Below are positions 56,887-64,000 of a stretch of 64,000 bases of DNA, in pieces. Location of the stretch: contig CAVZWN010000002.1 in NCBI GenBank assembly GCA_963779055.1, positions 310,001 through 374,000 on the forward strand. The letters are read 5' to 3'. The stretch comes from Sulfurimicrobium sp963779055 (GTDB lineage Bacteria > Pseudomonadota > Gammaproteobacteria > Burkholderiales > Sulfuricellaceae). Made by a program: the position numbers and the translations under genes. The notes below the pieces were generated by a model. The model worked only from the letters and a program-made list of their open reading frames with translations. It did not search any database and had not been told where the DNA came from. Position 1 is the stretch's first letter; each line of letters begins with the position of its first letter.

Positions 56887-57162
56887 ATGCGACCTTCCCA
56901 AGCCCTGCAGGCTCATCGTGAAGCTGTGCGCCAGATCGTACTTCAGCACCATGCCCGGAACGCGCGAGTGTTCGGGTCAGTGCTGAGAGGGGACGATACG
57001 GACGGCAGCGATCTCGATTTACTAATTGAACCAACGCCTGAAACCACGTTGATGGATATTGGTGCAATTCGCTATGAGCTTCGCAAGCTGCTCGGCATCC
57101 CGGTTGATGTGTTGACGCCGAAAGCATTGCCGGAGCAGTTTTCGCGAGCAGGTTCTTTCTGA
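56887..57162 (+). CDS. Minimal MNT nucleotidyltransferase, pair 4
   Basis: A 91-residue protein with FGSVLRGDDTDGSDLDLLIE, the conserved GSX and DXD motifs of minimal nucleotidyltransferases. It is shorter than pair 3 MntA. Start chosen as the ATG at 56887, right after the hepT stop. The downstream HEPN gene is 12 bases away. Confidence 0.88.
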   Translation: MRPSQALQAHREAVRQIVLQHHARNARVFGSVLRGDDTDGSDLDLLIEPTPETTLMDIGAIRYELRKLLGIPVDVLTPKALPEQFSRAGSF

Positions 57163-57174
57163 GGCCATGCCGGT

Positions 57175-57537
57175 ATGAGCAAGGCAGACAAGCTCCGTAT
57201 TCCGGACTATCTTAGCCATATTCTTGACGCAATCCAGCGGATTCACCGCTATGTCGAGGATATGAACGAAATGAAATTTCTAGATGACCCCAAGACGCAG
57301 GACGCCGTGATTCGTAATTTTGAGATTATCGGTGAGGCATGTCGAAATATCGAGCTTCACCATGCCGATTTCGCGGCCAATCATTCAGAAGTGCCTTGGG
57401 GATTCGCATACGAGATGCGCAACGCATTGGCACATGGCTATTTCAAGGCGGATTTGGAAATCGTCTGGAAAACAATTCATAATGATTTGCCCGGTCTGGC
57501 TGAGCAGGTTCTCGGCATCATGGGTAAGATAAATTGA
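57175..57537 (+). CDS. HepT-like HEPN protein (DUF86), pair 4
   Basis: A 120-residue DUF86 protein with RNALAHGYF, again R-X4-H-X-Y, and the family segment VIRNFEIIGEACRNI. It completes the fourth module. Between its stop and fcl are 81 bases without a recognisable element. Confidence 0.88.
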   Translation: MSKADKLRIPDYLSHILDAIQRIHRYVEDMNEMKFLDDPKTQDAVIRNFEIIGEACRNIELHHADFAANHSEVPWGFAYEMRNALAHGYFKADLEIVWKTIHNDLPGLAEQVLGIMGKIN

Positions 57538-57618
57538 AAGTGTGTCAAATGCCAATTTACGCGGCTTGTTCTATCGCAAATTTCTGACTGCACCCGAATT
57601 CACGATAACTGATTAATC

Positions 57619-58586
57619 ATGCGAGCCCAATTCCAAAATTTATATCGCAGGCCACCGCGGCCTGGTCGGTTCCGCCTTGATGCGTCGTCTTGAGGCGGGC
57701 GGCTATACCAACCTGCTTACCCGAACCCATGCCGAACTCGACCTGACCAACCAGGCGGCAACAGAAGCTTTTTTCGAGCGAGAAAAACCCGACTACGTCT
57801 TCCTGGCGGCAGCCAAGGTGGGCGGCATTCTTGCCAACAACACCTATCCAGCCGATTTTATCTACCAGAACCTGGCGATCCAGACCAACATCATCCACGC
57901 CGCATACAAAAATCAGGTCAAGCGCTTGTTGTTTCTGGGCTCAAGCTGCATCTACCCGCGCGATTGCCCGCAGCCGATGAAGGAGGAATACCTCCTCACC
58001 GGCCCGCTGGAACCGACCAACCGCCCCTACGCCCTGGCCAAGATCGCGGGTATCGAAATGTGCCACGCCTATAACCGGCAATATGGCACCCAGTATCTTG
58101 CGGTCATGCCCACCAACCTCTATGGGCCCGGCGATAATTACGATCTCAACAACTCACATGTCATCCCTGCGCTGATCCGCAAAATTCACGAGGCCAAGCA
58201 GCGAGGCGACAAGGAAGTTGTGGTTTGGGGAACAGGCACACCGCAAACGTGAATTTCTCTACAGCGACGACATGGCGGATGCTTGTGTTTACCTGATGAA
58301 CCTGCCGGACGAGCATTTCTCCTCGCTCCTCACCCCTCACTCATCTCCGCTTGTGAACATTGGTTATGGCGACGATTTGACTATCCGTGAGTTGGCAGAA
58401 ACGGTCAAAAACGTCGTCGGGTTTGAGGGAGGTCTCGCTTTCGACCCAAGCAAGCCAGACGGCACACCGCGCAAACTGCTGGATGTCGGCCGTATGAACC
58501 AGCTCGGCTGGAAAGCCAAAACCAGTTTGCGACACGGGATGGCGTTGGCTTACGAGAATTACCTCGCGAGTATTTCTGGCAATTGA
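57619..58586 (+). CDS. fcl: GDP-L-fucose synthase, two frameshifts
   Basis: Fcl makes GDP-L-fucose from GDP-4-keto-6-deoxymannose. The coding frame from 57623 gives NSKIYIAGHRGLVGSALMRRL but lacks an in-frame start; skipping one C at 57622 joins it to the ATG at 57619. A second single-base excess near 58244 splits GTGTP from KREFLYSDDMADACV. The joined protein is about 320 residues, with YALAK and NLYGPGDNYD motifs and a normal end. A loop (HFSSLLTPHSSP) is encoded by heptamer array E. If both breaks are real the gene is dead. Confidence 0.85.
58317..58344. repeat. Heptamer array E inside fcl, 4 units
   Basis: Four contiguous 7-mers: TTCTCCT, CGCTCCT, CACCCCT, CACTCAT, then CTCC. It shares register and unit with array D in gmd and encodes the similar peptide FSSLLTPHSSP. 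Confidence 0.68.
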
Positions 58587-58660
58587 TAGCGAAAACGGAA
58601 AGCCGGTCATTAAGCCTGGTAGGAAGTGGGCGCCAATGGAAATTAACCTACTTGCCAAAA

Positions 58661-58677
58661 ATAACCAACTAGGTTAT
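58661..58677. promoter_or_regulatory. Probable MqsA operator
   Basis: ATAACC (58661-58666) and GGTTAT (58672-58677) form an inverted repeat with AACTA between. The core AACCAACTAGGTT resembles the known MqsA site AACCT-N2-4-AGGTT. It ends 9 bases before the mqsR ATG, where a repressor would block transcription. Confidence 0.65.
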
Positions 58678-58686
58678 CATCTGCCT

Positions 58687-58983
58687 ATGGAAAAACGAAC
58701 CCCGCACTGCAAGCTGTCCGAAGTCAAGGCCTTGGCAGAAGTGGGCAAGGTGCGTACTACCTACTCGGCAGAGTTTGGGGCGGCGCAAATGGGGTTGGGA
58801 ATAGCCGACATGCTGGCCGTTGTGATGGCGCTCAAGCCAGCAGACTTTTTCAAAAGCATGACCACCCACGCCGATCACACGATGTGGCAGGACGTGTACC
58901 GCCCCAGCACACAGGCGGGCGACGTGTACCTGAAACTGACGGTCATGGATGACGTGCTAATCGTGTCCTTCAAGGAGCTATGA
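58687..58983 (+). CDS. mqsR: MqsR-family mRNA interferase toxin
   Basis: A 98-residue ribonuclease toxin. It starts MEKRTPHCKLSEVK and has VRTTYSA, FFKSMTTHADHTMWQDVYRP and VLIVSFKEL, nearly colinear with E. coli MqsR. It cleaves mRNA, at GCU in E. coli. The toxin precedes its antitoxin, as in E. coli. Start chosen over an in-frame ATG at 58636 because of this homology. Confidence 0.94.
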   Translation: MEKRTPHCKLSEVKALAEVGKVRTTYSAEFGAAQMGLGIADMLAVVMALKPADFFKSMTTHADHTMWQDVYRPSTQAGDVYLKLTVMDDVLIVSFKEL

Positions 58984-59387
58984 ACATGAAATGTCCTGTT
59001 TGCGGCGCGGCGGAACTCATTCACGACACCCGCGACCTGCCCTACACCTACAAGGGCGAAACGACCACCATTGCGGCAGTGACGGGCGACTTCTGTTCAG
59101 CTTGTGCTGAGGCGGTCCTGGATATGGGCGAGTCGGTGCGCACCAGTGAATTGATGTTGCAATTCAACAAGCAGGTAAATGCGGCGATTGTTGATCCTGG
59201 CTTCATTATGAACGTGCGCAAGAAGCTCCGTCTTGACCAGCGCGAGGCCGCTGAAATCTTCGGTGGCGGCATCAACGCCTTCTCTCGCTACGAGAATGGC
59301 AAGACCAAGCCACCGCTGGCCCTGGTGAAACTATTCAAGTTGTTGGATCGGCACCCTGACTTGCTCAACGAAGTGAGAGCCGCCTGA
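58980..59387 (+). CDS. mqsA: MqsA-family antitoxin / transcriptional repressor
   Basis: A 135-residue antitoxin with an N-terminal zinc-binding domain (CPVCG and CSAC) and a C-terminal HTH (about 70-130: LDQREAAEIFGGGINAFSRYENGK). It binds MqsR and represses the operon. It overlaps mqsR by 4 bases. An in-frame ATG at 58986 is the alternative start. Confidence 0.94.
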   Translation: MNMKCPVCGAAELIHDTRDLPYTYKGETTTIAAVTGDFCSACAEAVLDMGESVRTSELMLQFNKQVNAAIVDPGFIMNVRKKLRLDQREAAEIFGGGINAFSRYENGKTKPPLALVKLFKLLDRHPDLLNEVRAA

Positions 59388-59429
59388 CCAAAGAACCGCG
59401 AGGGCCCGCCCTGTTTTCACTGATCAGTC

Positions 59430-59476
59430 TCCCCTCTCCCGCAGGCGGGAGAGGGGAGGGGTTTGAAGGCAAGCTT
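59430..59476. repeat. Strong hairpin repeat, second copy of the ubiB-side element
   Basis: CCCCTCTCCCGC (59431-59442) and its exact complement (59445-59456) form a 12-bp stem, followed by GAGGGGTTTGAAGGCAAG-type sequence. The copy at 40467-40508 has AGAGGGGGTTTAAAGGCAAG in the same place. It could also end the mqsRA transcript, although the U-tract is only TTT. Confidence 0.6.
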
Positions 59477-59537
59477 ATGCGATACTAATAAAAATCCCCC
59501 GCCCCATCCCAAATGCCGTACAATCTCACTCCTCAAA

Positions 59538-59912
59538 ATGAACGGCACACCGCAACCCCAACCCATGCCTCCAGAAAGTCAGCGCCTCGAGCTCCTCAAG
59601 CTCCTGCATGCCCACCCCCACCTCAGCCAGCGCCAGCTCGCCGGCAAAATGGGCGTCAGCCTGGGGAAGGCCAACTACTGCACGCGCGCGTTAATCGCAA
59701 AAGGGCTGGTCAAGCTGGAAAACTTCCGCCAGGCCGAGAACAAGCGCAAATACGCTTATCTGCTCACCCCCGCCGGCATAGAAGAAAAAACACGCATCAC
59801 CCTCGCATTCCTCAAGCGCAAGGAAGCCGAATTCGACCAATTGAAAAGCGAAATCGCAACGCTGCGCAGCGAGTTGGACCATACAGAAGCAACGGTAGGC
59901 CGGTCGGCATAA
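59538..59912 (+). CDS. MarR-family EPS-associated transcriptional regulator
   Basis: A 124-residue winged-helix protein. The HTH (LSQRQLAGKMGVSLGKANYCTRALIAKGLVK) and the YLLTPAGIEEKTR wing match the EPS-associated MarR group found beside exopolysaccharide loci. A C-terminal coiled coil (about 90-118) may mediate dimerisation. It probably controls the surrounding polysaccharide genes. I start at MNGTPQP; an upstream ATG at 59463 is less likely. Confidence 0.85.
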   Translation: MNGTPQPQPMPPESQRLELLKLLHAHPHLSQRQLAGKMGVSLGKANYCTRALIAKGLVKLENFRQAENKRKYAYLLTPAGIEEKTRITLAFLKRKEAEFDQLKSEIATLRSELDHTEATVGRSA

Positions 59913-59939
59913 AGTCAAAATGAGCACCCCGCAAAAACC

Positions 59940-60359
59940 ATGAACATTACCCCGGCCAGCCACCCCCTGGACAATCAAATCGCCGCAATTCTGCGCGCTG
60001 CACTGCCAGACCTGCAGGCCATCTATCGCTACGGCAGCGCAGGGGGAGTGTACCAGCGGCCGGATAGCGATCTTGACCTGGCCGTCATGGCCGGGCATGC
60101 GCTCACCGCAGGCGAAAAGAGCGCGTTGGCGGCACAACTCGAGCCCCTGGCGCGTTGCGAAGTGGACATCAACGACCTCCGTACCCTTCCGCTCACACTG
60201 CGCGTTCAGATCGTCATGGACGGTGCGCGCCTCTATGCCGCCGACAAGGCAGCCGCAGAAGAATACGATTCGCGAACGCTGTCCAGCTACGTCCGCCTCA
60301 ACGAAGAGCGCCGCGGCATACTGGATGACATCCGCAAAAGAGGGAGCATTTATGGATGA
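59940..60359 (+). CDS. MNT-type nucleotidyltransferase, pair 5
   Basis: A 139-residue minimal nucleotidyltransferase with YGSAGGVYQRPDSDLDLAV (GS and D-X-D motif). Its C-terminal region is typical of the MntA/DUF4111 group (DGARLYAADKAAAEEYDSRTL). The HEPN-like gene begins 8 bases before this stop. Confidence 0.88.
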   Translation: MNITPASHPLDNQIAAILRAALPDLQAIYRYGSAGGVYQRPDSDLDLAVMAGHALTAGEKSALAAQLEPLARCEVDINDLRTLPLTLRVQIVMDGARLYAADKAAAEEYDSRTLSSYVRLNEERRGILDDIRKRGSIYG

Positions 60360-60777
60360 AGTATTGCTGGGCAAAGCCGCCATCATCGAACGTTGCCTCA
60401 AGCGCATCAGCGAAGAGTATGCCGGGCACGAAGCAGAGCTGGAAACCAACCTCACCCGGCAAGACTCCATATTGCTCAATCTGCAGCGTGCCTGCGAAGC
60501 CTCTATCGATGCCGCCATGCACCTGGTGCGACAACACCGCCTGGGCATCCCCACCGAGAGCCGGCAAGCGTTTATCCAGCTGGTTCAGGCATCCCTGCTG
60601 GATCAAGAGCTTGGCAAACACCTGGCGGGTATGGTCGGCTTTCGGAATATTGCCATCTATAACTACCAGGAACTGAACCTTGACGTAGTCCGCAGTATAT
60701 TGAAAGAACGCCTGCCGGACTTGAAAGCATTTGCCCTGCGCATTATCAAGATTGCGATGGAGCCAATGAAACCATGA
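60352..60777 (+). CDS. HepT-like protein with altered HEPN motif, pair 5
   Basis: A 141-residue DUF86 protein. The place of the catalytic R-X4-H-X-Y reads RNIAIYNY: the essential His is Tyr. Other positions of the family (GFRNIA, the following Tyr) are kept. If the sequence is right, the predicted ribonuclease would be inactive and the pair possibly silenced or repurposed. It ends in an ATGA overlap with the remnant at 60774. Confidence 0.82.
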   Translation: MDEVLLGKAAIIERCLKRISEEYAGHEAELETNLTRQDSILLNLQRACEASIDAAMHLVRQHRLGIPTESRQAFIQLVQASLLDQELGKHLAGMVGFRNIAIYNYQELNLDVVRSILKERLPDLKAFALRIIKIAMEPMKP

Positions 60778-60965
60778 AAATCGCCAACGCCAGAATGGGT
60801 GGCGCCGGACCCGCCTCTGCCGCCCTGCTTACCCACAACGAAGTCATAGAAAACGACTGCATTGACACCACTACCCCATTTTCGCCACTCGTTATGGGCT
60901 GGCAGGTAAAGACTTCCATGCAAGCTGGCCTTGCAAAGGCTTATCGGGACTTTACACTGGGATGA
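60774..60965 (+). pseudogene. Remnant of the 3' end of a GDP-fucose synthase-like epimerase
   Basis: The short frame ends in MGWQVKTSMQAGLAKAYRDFT, which aligns without gaps to the fcl C-terminus in this window (LGWKAKTSLRHGMALAYENY), sharing 9 of 20 residues including GW, KTS, G and AY. The preceding 40 or so residues do not match the family. It is probably the truncated end of a second NDP-sugar epimerase gene, left after an insertion or deletion that brought in pair 5. The next 207 bases to 61172 show no gene. Confidence 0.55.
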
Positions 60966-61172
60966 GTGAAGCTTCCACGTCTACTCAAGAGGTTAAAGGC
61001 GTCTGCGAAAAATCCCGTGCGGGGAAAATCTCAGCCTATTATGGGCACCTGCCCTATGAAGTTGTGCTTTGATATTGGTTCACTCAGGCTGAATGCAGTC
61101 TGGAGCTAAGGCATAGGCTGGACTAAATTGCGATGAATTCGCTTTGACCATACCCCATTTAACAATGAATCT

Positions 61173-62489
61173 ATGAATTGGCTCCGCTTCCTACCCGCTC
61201 CTCTGTGCAACAGAATAGAGCACCGGCCTAATCTACAAAGAATCCTCGCCAACATGAGTTGGTTGTTCTTCGACAAAATTCTGCGCATGGGTGTGGGGCT
61301 ACTCGTGAGCGTTTGGATCGCGCGATATCTAGGCCCTGAGCAATTTGGCCTATGGAGTTTTGCAATTGCATTTGCAGCGCTGTTTGGGGCGTTCGCGACA
61401 TTGGGGCTGGATGGTATTGTTGTGAGGGAGTTGGTCAGAAATCCAGCTCAACAAAATGAGCTTTTGGGAAGTGCATTTTCACTAAAACTTATTGGAGGTG
61501 TAATTACACTTCTGGTTAGCCTTGTTTCCATCTCGCTCGTACGAAATGGCGAAACGCTCACACTATGGCTGGTGGGGCTTTCTGCCGCAGGATTTATCTT
61601 TCAGTCAGTCAATGTTATCGATTTTTATTTTCAGGCAAAAGTCCAATCCAGATACACCGTTTATGCCGCCAATGGCGCATTTGCCCTGATGACACTGGTG
61701 AAAATTGCCTTATTGCTAACCTCTGCACCTCTCATCGCTTTTGCTTGGGCAGGGCTGGGCGAGGTTGCTTTGACAGCCATATTTCTCCTTGTCGCCTACT
61801 GGGCAAATCATCACAGCTTGCGAAAGTGGCAATATGACGGACGAGTAGCGCGCCAGTTGCTTAAGGATTGCTGGCCACTATTGCTGGCGGGTCTGGCGGT
61901 AATGCTCTATATGCGTGTGGATATGGTGATGCTTCAACAGATGGTGGGTGACCGGGAAGTCGGCATCTATGCTGCGGCTACCAGGCTTTCTGAAATGTGG
62001 TATTTCCTGCCGGGAGTGATTGTCGCCTCAGTGTCACCATCTATCATCCAGTGTCACGGCACAAACACTGCTTTATATAACAACAGATTCAAACAGCTCT
62101 ATTTCCTAATGGCGTGGCTAGCGATAGGTGTTTCGTTGCCGCTTTCGTTATTGTCAGGTTGGATTGTCAGCATTTTTTATGGCATTGATTTTACGGAGGC
62201 AGCGCCTGTCCTTGCTATTCACTTATGGGCAAGTATTGCAGTTTTTTTAGGGGTGGCAAGCAGTCAATATCTGTTGGCCGAGCAATTGCAGAAGATATCG
62301 TTCTACCGGACGCTCATCGGGTTGGTATGCAATATTGTTCTTAATCTAATACTGATCCCAGGGATGGGTGCAAAGGGGGCTGCGATTGCAACAGTCATAT
62401 CCTATTTTATTGCGACATTTTCAGTGGTGTTTTTTAAGAGTACACGGGCTCACACGCTTTATTTGGTGATGGCACCGTTTAGGCGATAA
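61173..62489 (+). CDS. Wzx-type polysaccharide flippase
   Basis: A 438-residue MATE-like flippase with about 12 hydrophobic helices. It starts with a soluble basic segment, then RILANMSWLFFDKILRMGVGLL, the usual Wzx beginning (YLGPEQFGLWSFA). It moves lipid-linked repeat units across the inner membrane. It opens the lower-GC end of the window, a composition typical of O-antigen genes. No polymerase is visible within the window. Confidence 0.88.
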   Translation: MNWLRFLPAPLCNRIEHRPNLQRILANMSWLFFDKILRMGVGLLVSVWIARYLGPEQFGLWSFAIAFAALFGAFATLGLDGIVVRELVRNPAQQNELLGSAFSLKLIGGVITLLVSLVSISLVRNGETLTLWLVGLSAAGFIFQSVNVIDFYFQAKVQSRYTVYAANGAFALMTLVKIALLLTSAPLIAFAWAGLGEVALTAIFLLVAYWANHHSLRKWQYDGRVARQLLKDCWPLLLAGLAVMLYMRVDMVMLQQMVGDREVGIYAAATRLSEMWYFLPGVIVASVSPSIIQCHGTNTALYNNRFKQLYFLMAWLAIGVSLPLSLLSGWIVSIFYGIDFTEAAPVLAIHLWASIAVFLGVASSQYLLAEQLQKISFYRTLIGLVCNIVLNLILIPGMGAKGAAIATVISYFIATFSVVFFKSTRAHTLYLVMAPFRR

Positions 62490-62520
62490 TCAGTTTAGGC
62501 AAAATTTAAGGAGGGTGAAA

Positions 62521-63183
62521 TTGATAACGCAGTTAATGGCGAGGTTATTTCCTAGTCTCGCACGGATATCCCGTAATTTCATGCGGCTTGCCCTTGATTA
62601 TGGTCAGTGGCGGAGCATCAGAGAAGGTAAGGCTGTTGATGCATTTGGTCAGCCGGTCCCTTGGTACACTTATCCTGCCATTGAATACTTGCGCAGCTTT
62701 GCTTTCAAGGAATGTGATGTGTTCGAGTTTGGATCCGGTAATTCCTCGTTATTCTGGGCACATCGGTCGCGCAGCATTATCTCCGTTGAAGATAATGCTG
62801 AATGGTTTCAATTTGTTAACAAGAGGTCTGAGAGTAACCAGTTAGTTATTCATCGTAGTTTAGAAGAAGACTACGTTAGATGCTTATCTGAACAAGGCAA
62901 GCTTTTTCATATTATTGTTATCGATGGGAAATGGAGAGATCGGTGTGTGTGTGAGGCTGTCAAGTATTTGGAAGATGGCGGAATGATCGTGTTGGACAAC
63001 TCTGATCGGATAGTTGAGAAAGAGAGCAGTAATTTTCTTCGTGAAAAAGGGTTCTTACAGATCGATTTCAGTGGATTTGGCCCCATTAATGGGTATTGCT
63101 GGACAACGTCAATATTTATGAAAACACCGTCAACAATTCAACGGAACTATTCTGGACCTACGCCGATTGGCGGGCTTAAATAA
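62521..63183 (+). CDS. Class I SAM methyltransferase-like protein
   Basis: A 220-residue protein with the Rossmann-like EFGSGNSSLFWAHRS segment and IIVIDGKWRDRC, resembling class I methyltransferases. I start at TTG 62521 because AAGGAGG (62508-62514) is 6 bases upstream; the GTG at 62515 would touch the ribosome site. A conserved acidic residue and aromatic segments follow. It may modify a sugar or lipid of the polysaccharide. Lower GC suggests transfer. Confidence 0.72.
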   Translation: MITQLMARLFPSLARISRNFMRLALDYGQWRSIREGKAVDAFGQPVPWYTYPAIEYLRSFAFKECDVFEFGSGNSSLFWAHRSRSIISVEDNAEWFQFVNKRSESNQLVIHRSLEEDYVRCLSEQGKLFHIIVIDGKWRDRCVCEAVKYLEDGGMIVLDNSDRIVEKESSNFLREKGFLQIDFSGFGPINGYCWTTSIFMKTPSTIQRNYSGPTPIGGLK

Positions 63184-63200
63184 CTGGCCAACATGACAAA

Positions 63201-63911
63201 ATGCTAAAAGAATTATCACAGTTACTGCCAACCAGATTCAAATCTACCCTTATCCGCCTGGCATCCAAGATATTCGACATTTACGCCATCAAATCTTATT
63301 CCCAAGAGGGCGAGGATATGATTCTGCGTAGGATATTTCAGGGCCAAGTGTGTGGGTTCTATGTGGACGTTGGGGCTCATCACCCGCATCGATTTTCGAA
63401 TACATTCTTCTTCTACCGGCGAGGGTGGTGTGGCATCAATATTGAACCCAATCCAGAAGCCTTTCGTGCTTTCCAATCTGCTCGGGTTAGAGATACTAAT
63501 CTTAAGGCCGGAGTGTCAGATCGCGCTGAAAAACTGACATATTATTTGTTCGATGAGCCGGCTCTAAATACCTTCGATGCTGAAATTGTTAAGTCGAGGC
63601 TAGCGAATACAACTTACAAGCTTGTGAAGACAGTTGAAATCCCGGTGGAGCGTTTGGATAGTATTTTAAAGAAACACTTACCGGCAAATCAGGAAATCGA
63701 TTTCCTTTCCATTGATGTCGAAGGGCTGGATTTCGCAGTGTTGCAGTCAAACGACTGGCAGCTATTCAGGCCAAAGTGCGTGCTAGTGGAGGCGCTCGGA
63801 ATGTCACTGGAGGATGCAATGCGAAGCGATATTTTTTTGTTTATGAAAAACCAAGGGTACGAGTTATTTTCAAAAACATATAACACTCTTATATTTCGTG
63901 AAAAAAAATAA
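63201..63911 (+). CDS. FkbM-family methyltransferase
   Basis: A 236-residue methyltransferase. The SAM motif YVDVGAHHPHRFSNT and IDFLSIDVEGLDFAVL are diagnostic of FkbM. They methylate hydroxyl groups on sugars in several polysaccharide loci. It lies 17 bases after the methyltransferase-like gene and is AT-rich. Target is unknown. Confidence 0.88.
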   Translation: MLKELSQLLPTRFKSTLIRLASKIFDIYAIKSYSQEGEDMILRRIFQGQVCGFYVDVGAHHPHRFSNTFFFYRRGWCGINIEPNPEAFRAFQSARVRDTNLKAGVSDRAEKLTYYLFDEPALNTFDAEIVKSRLANTTYKLVKTVEIPVERLDSILKKHLPANQEIDFLSIDVEGLDFAVLQSNDWQLFRPKCVLVEALGMSLEDAMRSDIFLFMKNQGYELFSKTYNTLIFREKK

Positions 63912-63915
63912 AAGC

Positions 63916-64000
63916 ATGAAAATAGCAAATAGTGTCGATGCTTGTTCAAGCCATATTGGCGCTCCTTCAGTTCTGAGTGCTGACAAGGCGATGAATCTGG
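63916..64000 (+). CDS. Start of an unidentified coding region cut by the window end
   Basis: An ATG at 63916 opens a frame that stays open to the last base (MKIANSVDACSSHIG...). It lies 4 bases after the fkbM stop and in the same direction. Only 28 codons are visible, too few for a family call. Confidence 0.45.
   Translation, partial: MKIANSVDACSSHIGAPSVLSADKAMNL

Overview
The window is a dense, GC-rich bacterial chromosome segment. Gene content and order suggest a betaproteobacterium, probably of the Nitrosomonadales (Sulfuricella/Thiobacillus/Gallionella-like). The basis is the run dsbA-SPOR-argS-priA-hemE-gltD-gltB, the run DUF971-ubiE-ubiJ-ubiB, a Sat-CysC fusion with a degenerate Sat half, and an EPS-type MarR regulator beside NDP-sugar genes. 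This placement is an inference from content, not a phylogeny.

1-36 kb is housekeeping, transport and signalling with intact frames: glmU (cut by the window edge), glmS, tRNA-Gly(UCC), pilU, a CPA1 antiporter, a CBS protein with an NhaD/ArsB-type permease, a PfkB kinase, MscS, a two-RCK potassium channel, a MarR regulator, a cNMP/CBS/DUF294 protein with an exonuclease, a DUF4212-type sodium symporter pair, a TauD-like oxygenase, a large unknown protein, a NarL-type response regulator, dsbA, SPOR, argS, priA, hemE and gltBD.

36-48 kb holds a secreted protein of unknown function, a DUF971 protein with a Cys/Gly tail, ubiE-ubiJ-ubiB, a second solute symporter, the Sat-CysC fusion, a DHH phosphoesterase, a MazG-like protein, a thioredoxin-like ferredoxin, a Phd/PIN toxin-antitoxin pair and a NodIJ-type ABC exporter. 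From 36 to 58 kb about ten single-base frame breaks hit conserved genes. None was found in the first 36 kb, which points to a patch of poor sequence or to real decay.

48-64 kb is a surface-polysaccharide locus. rfbB, rfbA, rfbC and rfbD make dTDP-L-rhamnose; manC, gmd and fcl make GDP-L-fucose; a flippase and two methyltransferase-like proteins follow. The biosynthetic genes are separated by small modules: an IVP/S23 four-helix-bundle gene, four MNT/HEPN pairs (plus a further nucleotidyltransferase pair) and mqsRA. Many are joined to their neighbours by ATGA or TAATG overlaps.

The most unusual feature is a family of degenerate 7-bp tandem repeats. Two inverted arrays bound the four-helix-bundle gene and supply start and stop codons to rfbB, the cassette gene and rfbA. 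Solo arrays lie inside the reading frames of rfbD, gmd and fcl. Together they look like a small mobile cassette with its footprints.
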